The notes under the pieces: model-generated
What the model saw: the letters and a program-made list of their open reading frames with translations, nothing else
Database searches by the model: none
Told to the model about the DNA's origin: nothing
Assembly (NCBI RefSeq): GCF_000003815.2
Contig: NC_049982.1
Coordinates: forward strand, 3,518,171 to 3,550,876
From: Branchiostoma floridae
Taxonomy: Eukaryota > Chordata > Leptocardii > Amphioxiformes > Branchiostomatidae
Direction of reading: 5' to 3'
Length of the DNA stretch: 32,706 nt
Program-made: the position numbers and the translations under genes
Part shown: piece by piece, positions 8,768 to 16,359 of the stretch
How positions within the stretch are numbered: position 1 is the stretch's first letter
How the letters are laid out: each line of letters begins with the position of its first letter

Positions 8768-9260
8768 TGTAAGTCTCCCTGTAACCCCCCTGTAAGTCTC
8801 CCTGTAACCCCCCTGTAAGTCTCCCTGTAACCCCCCTGTAAGTCTCCCTGTAACCCTTCTGTAAGTCTCTCTGTAACCCCTCTGTAAGTCTCCCTGTAAC
8901 CCTTCTGTAAGTCTCTCTGTAACCCCCCTGTAAGTCTCCCTGTAACCCTTCTGTAAGTCTCCCTGTAACCCCCCTGTAAGTCTCCCTGTAACCCCCCTGT
9001 AAGTCTCCCTGTAACCCTTCTGTAAGTCTCCCTGTAACCCTTCTGTAAGTCTCCCTGTAACCCCCCTGTAAGTCTTCCTGTAACCCCCCTGTAAGTCTCC
9101 CTGTAACCCCCCTGTAAGTCTCCCTGTAACCCCTCCGTAAGTCTCCCTGTAACCCCCCTGTAAGTCTCCCTGTAACCCCTCCGTAAGTCTCCCTGTAACC
9201 CCCCTGTAAGTTTCCCTGGAACCCCTCTGTACGTCTCCCTGTAACCCTTCTGTAAGTCTC
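8768..9260 (+). repeat. 23-bp minisatellite, about 21 copies, with GTAAGT in most units
   Basis: The unit is TGTAAGTCTCCCTGTAACCC plus CCC, with CTTCTG and CTCTG variants. Because 23 is not a multiple of 3, all frames cycle through the unit and two minus-strand frames stay open for about 180-230 codons. These are artefacts. Most units contain GTAAGT, the best 5' splice-site core. Confidence 0.95.
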
Positions 9261-10104
9261 TAGGAAGAGTGTAGTGAGAATCGTTTTTGTCTGCTCTTGA
9301 TTTGTAACCATGTGTATTGAAAGGTAAGGTAGGCATGACTAAAGTTGTTTCGCCATTTGTCCGCCCTGCTGTTCCATCAAGTGTCACCACCCCATCAGCT
9401 GCTGTTCCATACAGTATCACCGCCCCCTCCTGCCAGCCTTGTGTTTTTGCAGCGAAGTTCTTGTGATGTTATTTCTGTTGCCTTGTCAGACTTGACACAA
9501 CTAACCGTTTTTACTCACGCAGCTGAACTTGGTTTTTATTGTCTATCAATAACCATGGCTTTTACCTGTTCCTTTCTGACCAATAACCATGGCTTTTACC
9601 TGTTCCTTTCTGACCAGCATTTTTCTGTTGTTTTTAATGCTTCCATGCAGAAGTGATGTTTGGTAAGAAAATCTGTTCCCCAGCTTTCTTGTGCAGTAGT
9701 GTTGCCATGGTGAATTTCTGTTGCCATGGTATTGCCATGGTGATGGAGCTATCTCTTGTAGTTAACACAGGAAGTCCTGTTGCCATGGCATTGCCATGGT
9801 GATGTAGTAGTGCTGTAACATGAAAAAGATCTGTGCTGTAAACATTGCTCCTGTCATGCTGTGAGCTGCTGACATGACAAAATTGAGTCATGTTTAATTG
9901 TTCTATGAAGCAAAAGGAGGACAAAATTGGTTTTGTTAACTTTGTTTATTTCTGCTATGTATGTATCTTTTTTTCCATGTTAGTCTTTCTTATTAAGTAT
10001 ATTTTTGCCATAATTTGTTTTTGCCATATGTTTGTTTTATGCTATGTTTTTTTCTACATGTGTTAATTGTTTTCACCTTTTCCATGTGTTTCTGTTCCCT
10101 GCAG
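9261..10104 (+). other. PHF21A: Intron, short duplications only
   Basis: A 35-bp direct duplication (AATAACCATGGCTTTTACCT with GTTCCTTTCTGACC) occupies 9548-9618. Several GTTGCCATGG motifs lie at 9701-9801. The T-rich tract ends in the acceptor TGTTCCCTGCAG (10104). Confidence 0.6.
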
Positions 10105-10208
10105 CTAAGGATGAGGAGAAGCGGAAACTGACGAAGCGGTCGGACGATCTGAAGAAGGAACGATCACAACTGGAGTCCAAGGCCAAGCAGCTGACCAATA
10201 ACATCATG
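10105..10208 (+). CDS. PHF21A: PHF21A-like exon, start of the C-terminal coiled coil
   Basis: Completes the split Ala and reads KDEEKRKLTKRSDDLKKERS then QLESKAKQLTNNIM, phase 0, donor ATG/GTAAGT. It is strongly charged with heptad-like leucines and matches the region after YIAYK in PHF21A (KEEEK..L...SDLK.ER.QLE.K.KQL). The last 20 exon bases are duplicated within the next intron at 10218-10238. Confidence 0.92.
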
Positions 10209-10217
10209 GTAAGTCAG

Positions 10218-10655
10218 AGCAGCTGACCAATAACATCAGACCCATGTTTGTTGTTTGTTGTTTACAGACCCATGTTTGTTGTTTGTTGTTTACAGACCCA
10301 TGTTTGTTGTTTACAGACCCATGTTTGTTGTTTACAGACCCATGTTTCTTGTTTACAGACCCATGTTTCTTGTTTACAGACCCATATTTGTTGTTTACAG
10401 ACCCATGTTGTTTACAGACCCATGTTTCTTGTTTACAGACCCATGTTTGTTGTTTGTTGTTTACAGACCCATGTTTGTTGTTTGTTGTTTACAGACCCAT
10501 GTTTGTTGTTTGTTGTTTACAGACCCATGTTTGTTGTTTGTTGTTTACAGACCCATGTTTCTTGTTTACAGACCCATGTTTGTTGTTTGTTGTTTACAGA
10601 CCCATGTTTGTTGTTTGTTGTTGACAGACCCATGTTTGTTGTTTGTTGTTGACAG
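10218..10655 (+). repeat. Minisatellite of a 3' splice acceptor, about 18 copies
   Basis: First comes a copy of the preceding exon's end (AGCAGCTGACCAATAACATC). Then units of TTGTTGTTTACAG/ACCCATGT follow, 28 bp in long form (with a second TTGTTTG) and 18-20 bp in short form. The last unit ends TTGTTGACAG/ACCCA and is the real acceptor of the terminal exon. Every unit therefore has a pyrimidine-rich tract, CAG and the first five exon bases. Confidence 0.95.
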
Positions 10656-10754
10656 ACCCAGATGCAGACGAAAGGTGAGCTCCAGCAGGTCCATCGAGAC
10701 GTCCAGACGACCATCGACAAACTCAAGAACTTTTTCAAACTCTTCAAGGCGTGA
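10656..10754 (+). CDS. PHF21A: PHF21A-like terminal coding exon and stop
   Basis: Reads TQMQTKGELQQVHRDVQTTI then DKLKNFFKLFKA and TGA at 10752-10754. It continues the coiled coil of the previous exon, with hydrophobic residues at heptad spacing. Vertebrate PHF21A runs on after this coiled coil with a Ser/Thr/Pro-rich tail, so this protein ends earlier. An alternative downstream exon cannot be excluded. The acceptor is the last unit of the intronic array. Confidence 0.9.
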   Translation, partial: TQMQTKGELQQVHRDVQTTIDKLKNFFKLFKA

Positions 10755-10821
10755 AGCAGTTGCCGTGGAAACTGGGAATTTTTTATTGTCCTTGTATGGC
10801 AGTAGCAGGTAGCTCTGGTCA

Positions 10822-11037
10822 GACACGGGGGTCTGTATGGGGGATTCCTGGGGACCTACATGGGGGTCTGTATGGGGGATTCCTGGGGACCTACATGGGT
10901 TTCTGTATGGGGGATTCCTGGGGACCTACATGGGGGTCTGTATGGGGGATTCCTTGGGACCTACATGGGGGTCGGTATGGGGGATTCCTGGGGACCTACA
11001 TGGGGGTCTGTATGGGGGATTCCTGGGGACCTACACT
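10822..11037 (+). repeat. 34-bp minisatellite, six copies
   Basis: The unit is GGGGTCTGTATGGGGGATTC followed by CTGGGGACCTACAT. It lies just after the PHF21A-like stop codon. Short open frames through it come from the repeat. Confidence 0.9.
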
Positions 11038-11144
11038 AATACCTAATTGCCAAATTTGCCTCATGAAGAGATCCCGGTTTCCATGATCAGCTGGAGTGTA
11101 TGAACCATTTCGGGGAGGGGTTGACCGGGTCTCTAATCTGAATC

Positions 11145-11315
11145 TGACTTTCTGATTGGCTGATAGCAATGATCAGTTTGAGTCCTCCCTTTCTGATTGG
11201 CTGATAGGAATGTCTAGTTGGAACACTCCCTTCTGATTGGCTGATTGGAATAGTCGGAATTCTGATTGGCTGGTTTGAATATTCAGTTGGAATCCTCCCT
11301 TCTGATTGGCTAACC
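11145..11315. repeat. Five TCTGATTGGCT repeats, NF-Y-like on the minus strand
   Basis: TCTGATTGGCT occurs at about 11151, 11192, 11232, 11261 and 11301, embedded in a loose unit of 29-41 bp with CAGTTGGAATCCTCCCT. The complement AGCCAATCAGA fits the NF-Y CCAAT-box consensus. Whether it is functional or a by-product of tandem duplication is unknown. Confidence 0.75.
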
Positions 11316-11389
11316 ATATGACCAGAGCCACCCTGCTACTGCCCAGGGAACGTATTTTTAGGGGAGAATTCAGATGGGAGCGCGTTGAT

Positions 11390-11395
11390 AATAAA
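11390..11395 (+). terminator. PHF21A: Candidate poly(A) signal of the PHF21A-like gene
   Basis: AATAAATAAATAAATTATTC follows the PHF21A-like stop by about 640 bases and gives overlapping AATAAA hexamers. A TTCTGTTTGTAATG T/G-rich stretch follows. No earlier AATAAA is present downstream of the stop. Confidence 0.5.
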
Positions 11396-11415
11396 TAAAT
11401 AAATTATTCTGTTTG

Positions 11416-12023
11416 TAATGAATGAATTTCGTACAGCGGCCAACGACGGAGCCTGTCTACATTTGTACTCCCTGAGCAGAGTTATCTGATTCTTATAGAA
11501 GTTCCTAGGATATTGCTGGCTCGTTTGTCGTGTAATTTTGTTGAGAAATGTAGGTATTGACCTCTTGACAAGGTCGGGGTGTCCTTGAGGCCGCTCGTGC
11601 TCATGCCATATTTGGGGTTGTGCTATATTTACCCCACAATGACCTCATGTAACCTTTGGGGGTAGTGGCCAATTTTTGTTGAAATTTGAAGCCATAAAAG
11701 CGAAAGTGTTTCTATATCTGTGATGGAAATGACGATTTGTTAGGTTTCCAGTCGCCATGGTGATCTGTAAGGTTCCTAAAGCTTCCCAGTCGCCATGGCG
11801 ATTTGTTAGGTTCCCATAGCTTCCCAGTCGCCATGGCGATTTGTTAGGTTCCTAAAACTTCCCAGTCGCCATCTCCTGCCGTTCTGTACATCGTGGTAAA
11901 TTATTGTGCGGCAGAAGATGGCTTTTCATAGTACATTGTATAGACATGCAGGTTTTGCCATAATTATGCCATCACCCCCCCCCCCCCTCGCACCAGCAAG
12001 ACTGACCCCCCCTCCCACCCTCC
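11416..12023. other. Intergenic, one short tandem block and a poly(C) tract
   Basis: About 11740-11875 has four loose 45-50 bp units around CCCAGTCGCCATGGCGATTT GTTAGGTTCC. A C-rich run (11971-12023) leads into the gap. No gene is seen. Confidence 0.7.
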
Positions 12024-12171
12024 NNNNNNNNNNNNNNNNNNNNNNNNNNNNNNNNNNNNNNNNNNNNNNNNNNNNNNNNNNNNNNNNNNNNNNNNNNNNN
12101 NNNNNNNNNNNNNNNNNNNNNNNNNNNNNNNNNNNNNNNNNNNNNNNNNNNNNNNNNNNNNNNNNNNNNNN
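12024..12171. other. Assembly gap (148 N)
   Basis: Unsequenced bases between a poly(C) tract and the 33-bp array. Confidence 0.95.
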
Positions 12172-12845
12172 GTAGGTTACGAACATGAGACATGTCGCAA
12201 CATGTAGGTTACAGAACATGAGACATGTCCCAACATGTAGGTTACAGAACATGAGACATGTCCCAACATGTAGGTTACAGAACATGAGACATGTCCCAAC
12301 ATGTTGGTTACAGAACATGAGACATGTCCCAACATGTAGGTTACAGAACATGAGACATGTCCCAACATGTAGGTTACAGAACATGAGACATGTCGCAACA
12401 TGTAGGTTACAGAACATGAGACATGTCCCAACATGTTGGTTACAGAACATGAGACATGTCCCAACATGTAGGTTACAGAACATGAGACATGTCGCAACAT
12501 GTAGGTTACAGAACATGAGACATGTCCCAACATGTAGGTTACAGAACATGAGACATGTCCCAACATGTAGGTTACAGAACATGAGACATGTCCCAACATG
12601 TTGGTTACAGAACATGAGACATGTCCCAACATGTAGGTTACAGAACATGAGACATGTCCCAACATGTAGGTTACAGAACATGAGACATGTCGCAACATGT
12701 AGGTTACAGAACATGAGACATGTCCCAACATGTAGGTTACAGAACATGAGACATGTCGCAACATGTAGGTTACAGAACATGAGACATGTCCCAACATGTA
12801 GGTTACAGAACAAGAGACATGTCCCAACATGTAGGTTACAGAACT
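12172..12845. repeat. 33-bp minisatellite, about 20 copies, p53-like half sites
   Basis: The unit is ACATGAGACATGTCCCAACA followed by TGTAGGTTACAGA. Variants are GTCGC for GTCCC and TTGGTT for TAGGTT. Both strands stay open because 33 is divisible by 3 and the unit lacks stops in those frames. No coding evidence supports the proteins. Most units hold AGACATGTCC, a perfect RRRCWWGYYY decamer. Confidence 0.95.
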
Positions 12846-13490
12846 AATCTCCAAGCAGAATGAGCAGATCCTACAATGGCATAAGATAGTACCAAACTGG
12901 CCAAGGAGTGTAAGCAGCCAAGAGTGTCCATTTGCCATGTTGCGGTACACACTCCTTTGAAGCCGGCCTATAGTGCAATGTCAGGTTTATCCGCTAGGAG
13001 GCACTGCAGCCGATCACATTTTCGGGCCAGTTTCAGAGTCGAGTGGACTTACAGGCCAGATATTCTTCCGAAACAAACTAGTAACTAAAGTTATTTCAAC
13101 TTTTGCGTTGTAAATGATATATTAGAGTCTATCGGAACGGTAATACGCGGTATGGATTTGTCTTTTTGTCGCCCTTTTTTCCACGGTCAGTTCACAAGGT
13201 GCCCTGGGAACGAGTTTGTGATTAGGTGAGAGTTGAAAGGTCAGGGGTGCTGACCTCTAACCCTGAGAATGGCTGCTGGGCTGAGGCTGTGCGGCGTAGG
13301 GCGGACTTTACCCGGTCGTCTATGGGCAGGTGGGCTGAGACTGTGCGACGTGTCGGCAGGTGGGTACGCCTAGACGCCACAGTTTGTGTGCCAGATTGCC
13401 GTACAAACGATAACTTCTCTTAGAGCAACTCCGGCAACCCGTAACGTTAACTAACGTTATGGCAGATAAAGGGCAACCGGTACACTACAG
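12846..13490. other. Intergenic; CTCCAAGCAGA end and a small hairpin
   Basis: TAATCTCCAAGCAGA at 12845-12859 matches the end of the MITE-like elements at 19761 and 20081, unpaired here. CAAGGAGTGT (about 12902) and ACACTCCTTTG (about 12948) form inverted arms. The rest has no feature I can name. Confidence 0.5.
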
Positions 13491-13635
13491 GTGCGAGCAT
13501 AGCGCTAGCTGGGGGGACGATCGCAAGGAGAAAAACGTAATTTAAAAACGTAATTTAGCAGAGAAAAACCACGCTAAATTACGTTTTTAAATTACGTTTT
13601 TCTCCTTGCGATCGTTGCTCCAGCTAGTGCGAGCA
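13491..13635. mobile_element. MITE-like hairpin with 9-bp flanking repeat
   Basis: The arms 13506-13559 and 13573-13626 are near-perfect inverted repeats (ACGATCGCAAGGAGAAAAAC and so on), about 54 bp each with a 13-base loop. GTGCGAGCA directly flanks at 13491-13499 and 13627-13635, as a target-site duplication would. The left arm carries an extra TAGCGC. There is no coding capacity. A 9-bp duplication would suit Mutator-like elements, but the family is not established. Confidence 0.7.
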
Positions 13636-13720
13636 GGGTTTGCCGGCACCGACGGGAAGGTCAGTAACAACCTTCCCTCCCACCCCTGCAGTAGAACACA
13701 CTACTAGTATTAGCCCAGGA

Positions 13721-13748
13721 CTGGACGCTATTCTCAAATAGCGTCCAG
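13721..13748. repeat. Perfect 12-bp stem with 4-nt loop
   Basis: CTGGACGCTATT, loop CTCA, AATAGCGTCCAG. It lies in the intergenic region and its role is unknown. Confidence 0.8.
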
Positions 13749-14311
13749 GTTCCACCCGTTCAACGGATCCAACATGTGTTCACTGGGCCTTTATTCTTGC
13801 CCGTAGCGCCGGATTCTTGAACTCCCTAGATTCCCAACGCACTCACCTGCCTTGACGGGCGAAAAAACAACTCCAGAAGCCCCGAGATAATCCACATCAG
13901 GGCTTCAAAGACAAAGCTCCATTCATAAAAGCCACCGGCCGGCCATTTTTTGTCATTATTAATGCGAGAATTTGACCCGATGTGACCCCCACGTCAACTT
14001 TGGAAAAATGATAGCAGCTCATTCGTCCCCTGTGGTTTCTTCAGTTTAATTCAAAGTTTCAAGGACACTAATATCCGAGTCTCCGGCCGATCGTGATAGC
14101 TGTGACATGTCAGCCTGTCCACTAAACTTCTTGTGTTGCTTCAGAATAGCAGAAATCGGCCATTTTGTGTGAATAATTCGGTAATACAGGATACTACTCT
14201 CCTGGAAAAGTCACATGTTTCGATAAGGTGTTTGAAAGAGGGAGGGAGTTTTTTCAGCTCTTAACTAATTCTGCTGCATTTCTCTTTCCAGTCTTTACCC
14301 CACATCTTGAC
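13749..14311 (+). other. Upstream region or 5' part of the TMEM53-like gene
   Basis: No exon is supported. At 14272-14290 CTGCATTTCTCTTTCCAG forms a good acceptor, suggesting that the ATG at 14312 lies 21 bases into an exon and that an untranslated exon exists upstream. No TATA box is obvious. Confidence 0.5.
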
Positions 14312-15149
14312 ATGAACACCCAGGCAGCGCCCTCTGGCAGCAGTGACCTGCACTACAGGACCCGTGACCTGAGCACAGCGCCCTCTGGCATCAGAGACCT
14401 GCACTACAGGACCCGTGACCTGAGCACAGCGCCCTCTGGCAGCCGCGACCTGCACTACAGGACCCGTGACCTGAGCACAGCGCCCTCTGGCAGCAGTGAC
14501 CTGCACTACAGGACCCGTGACCTGAGCACAGCGCCCTCTGGCAGCAGTGACCTGCACTACAGGACCCGTGACCTGAGCCCTCTGCTGCAGCTGCGGACCT
14601 GTGACAATGCTCGTTCCGTTTTCCCGCGGGAGTCGCGCCCGCTGGTGCTGCTGTTTGGATGGCTTGGCGCCAAACCGCGAGGCCTGGACCGCTACCGCGA
14701 CATCTACACCGGCCGGGGTTACGATGTGCTCACGGTCCAGGGCAAACTGTCGCACTTCACCTGGCCGCCCCGCGCCGTGACCTTCACCCATGACCTGCTG
14801 ACCTTGCTGCAGGAGCAGCTGTCGGAGCGGCGCCTGGTGGTTCATGCCTTCTCGGTGGGGGCGTACCTGTACGCCATCTTCCTCCTGCACCTGCACCGCC
14901 ACCCAGACAGGTACGGCAGCCTGCGGGCGCGGATTATCGGGCAGGTGTACGACAGTATCGTGTACGGCGGACTGGACAAGATGGCGACGGGCGTGGCGGA
15001 GGTTTCGCCGCTGCCCAGCGTGCTGGTGAAGTCTGCCGCCATGGCATACTTCTCTCTCACCCGGCGCTACACCGTCGACACGTACAACCTCGCCATCGAC
15101 ACCTTCCTCCGCCGCCAGGTTGCCGTGCCGACGCTCCTGTTCTACTGCG
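14312..15149 (+). CDS. TMEM53/DUF829-like alpha/beta-hydrolase-fold protein (5' part, to the gap)
   Basis: From ATG 14312 about 279 codons run into the gap. Residues 6-90 are five in-frame copies of a 17-residue unit (APSGSSDLHYRTRDLST). The conserved part follows: RPLVLLFGWLGAKPRGLDRY, then RDIYTGRGYDV, and a nucleophile-elbow-like VHAFSVGAYLYA with Ser at about 181. This order (GW..., Y...Y..RGYDV, H.FS.G) matches the DUF829/TMEM53 family. Vertebrate TMEM53 is a nuclear-envelope protein linked to BMP/SMAD signalling, but a role here should not be assumed. The region near residue 225-265 (PSVLVKSAAMAYFSLTRRY) is less conserved. The ATG chosen is the first after a good acceptor. A 28-codon open extension upstream crosses that acceptor and is rejected. 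Confidence 0.85.
14327..14578 (+). repeat. In-frame 51-bp coding minisatellite, five copies
   Basis: The unit GCGCCCTCTGGCAGCAGTGA and on encodes APSGSSDLHYRTRDLST. Copies differ at one or two bases (SS, IR, SR, SS, SS after APSG). It is 51 bp, so copy changes keep the frame. The repeat lies before the conserved domain, so the N-terminus may vary in length between alleles. Confidence 0.95.
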
Positions 15150-15515
15150 NNNNNNNNNNNNNNNNNNNNNNNNNNNNNNNNNNNNNNNNNNNNNNNNNNN
15201 NNNNNNNNNNNNNNNNNNNNNNNNNNNNNNNNNNNNNNNNNNNNNNNNNNNNNNNNNNNNNNNNNNNNNNNNNNNNNNNNNNNNNNNNNNNNNNNNNNNN
15301 NNNNNNNNNNNNNNNNNNNNNNNNNNNNNNNNNNNNNNNNNNNNNNNNNNNNNNNNNNNNNNNNNNNNNNNNNNNNNNNNNNNNNNNNNNNNNNNNNNNN
15401 NNNNNNNNNNNNNNNNNNNNNNNNNNNNNNNNNNNNNNNNNNNNNNNNNNNNNNNNNNNNNNNNNNNNNNNNNNNNNNNNNNNNNNNNNNNNNNNNNNNN
15501 NNNNNNNNNNNNNNN
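15150..15515. other. Assembly gap (366 N) inside the TMEM53-like gene
   Basis: Hides the segment expected to carry the acidic residue and most of the C-terminal part of the DUF829 domain. Reading frames on the two sides do not agree across the nominal gap length, so the size is only an estimate or an intron lies inside. Confidence 0.95.
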
Positions 15516-15516
15516 C

Positions 15517-15612
15517 GCACGCCGGGCACTCATCGTGCACAGGGAGGAGTACCGGCAAACTCTGGGGGGATTTCTGGACTCTCTGCCTGGACTTACAAGG
15601 GCCAAGCTGTGA
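15517..15612 (+). CDS. TMEM53/DUF829-like protein, C-terminus and stop
   Basis: After the gap the frame starting at 15517 reads ARRALIVHREEYRQTLGGFL then DSLPGLTRAKL and TGA (15610-15612). HREEYRQTLGGFLDS has the form of the family C-terminus, where a His precedes a Tyr-containing helix (HxxxYxxxxxxFL). The competing frame starting RTPGTHRAQ stays open only because of the downstream 58-bp repeat. The last codons and the stop are the start of that repeat. Confidence 0.75.
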   Translation, partial: ARRALIVHREEYRQTLGGFLDSLPGLTRAKL

Positions 15613-16279
15613 TGCACTTCTGCCTACAGACGCTAGGGGGCTTCCTGGACTCACCAGGGCCAGACTGTGATGCACTTCTACCTACAGACGCTAGGGGGCT
15701 TCCTGGACTCACCAGGGCCAAGCTGTGATGCACTTCTACCTACAGACGCTAGGGGGCTTCCTGGACTCTCTGCCTGGACTCACGAGGGCCAAGCTGTGAT
15801 GCACTTCTACCTACAGATGCTAGGGGGCTTCCTGGACTCACCAGGGCCAAGCTGTGATGCACTTCTACCTACAGATGCTAGGGGGCTTCCTGGACTCACC
15901 AGGGCCAGACTGTGATGCACTTCTACCTACAGACGCTAGGGGGCTTCCTGGACTCACCAGGGCCAGACTGTGATGCACTTCTACCTGCAGACGCTAGGGG
16001 GCTTCCTGGACTCACCAGGGCCAGACTGTGATGCACTTCTGCCTACAGATGCTAGGGGGCTTCCTGGACTCACCAGGGCCAAGCTGTGATGCACTTCTAC
16101 CTACAGATGCTAGGGGGCTTCCTGGACTCACCAGGGCCAGACTGTGATGCACTTCTACCTGCAGACGCTAGGGGGCTTCCTGGACTCACCAGGGCCAGAC
16201 TGTGATGCACTTCTGCCTACAGATGCTAGGGGGCTTCCTGGACTCACCAGGGCCAAGCTGTGATGCACTTCTACCTGCA
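15553..16279 (+). repeat. 58-bp minisatellite seeded by the end of the TMEM53-like gene
   Basis: About 11 units of TGATGCACTTCTACCTACAG, ACGCTAGGGGGCTTCCTGGA and CTCACCAGGGCCAGACTG. The first unit overlaps the coding end (CTGGGGGGATTTCTGGACTC to AAGCTGTGA). All units keep the stop-like CTGTGATG. Because 58 is not divisible by 3, each downstream unit is in a new frame. Confidence 0.95.
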
Positions 16280-16359
16280 CACCCCTGCACATGCACTCAG
16301 GGGAGGGGCAGTCTGTCTGGGTAGAAAAGGCTGAGGAAGGAAAGAAACTGTGCTAGAGA

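Larger units (their letters stand above)
1143..10754 (+). other. PHF21A: PHF21A (BHC80)-like gene, 3' part, nine visible exons
   Basis: Nine exons in order reproduce the C-terminal half of the vertebrate PHF21A/BHC80 protein: the MASLGL segment, the KRHERKR basic segment, TANPxY..FEPE, RK.SAL.YL.., one PHD finger, the PWPGTLAIVHSYIAYK block and a terminal coiled coil. Splice phases agree across every junction not interrupted by a gap. In vertebrates the protein belongs to the LSD1-CoREST-HDAC (BHC) corepressor complex in the nucleus and reads unmethylated H3K4. The same role here is inferred from homology. The N-terminal exons lie upstream of the window. The AT-hook exon expected after the exon ending at 3334 would fall in the N gap at 3613-3778. 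Introns carry unusually many minisatellites. Confidence 0.9.
10755..11415 (+). other. PHF21A: Putative 3' UTR of the PHF21A-like gene
   Basis: Sequence from the stop to a likely cleavage region after AATAAA at 11390. It contains a 34-bp minisatellite and a block of five CCAAT-type repeats. The transcript end is an inference. Confidence 0.5.

Noticed and set aside
8719-9420. Minus-strand 233- and 184-codon frames of GDLQGGYRETYRGVTGRLT repeats
   Set aside because: They arise from the 23-bp array, whose unit lacks stops in these frames. There is no conserved sequence outside the repeat.
10244-10812. Plus-strand frames of FTDPCLLF or YRPMFVV repeats
   Set aside because: These are intronic acceptor-array sequence. 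The real coding frame after the array is the one that gives the PHF21A coiled-coil end.
12172-12845. CRISPR array (also considered for 7018-7636, 15553-16279, 27965-28372)
   Set aside because: Repeats abut with no unique spacers, the setting is eukaryotic and no cas genes are present. These are minisatellites.
11926-12950. Long frames on both strands through the 33-bp array (NLHVGTCLMFC, RLQNMRHVPTC)
   Set aside because: The unit is a multiple of 3 without stops, so several frames stay open. The Cys-rich look follows from the ACATGT words.
14261-15529. Minus-strand 422-codon frame opposite the TMEM53-like gene
   Set aside because: It is a shadow of the GC-rich coding strand and crosses 366 N. 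It has no family similarity.
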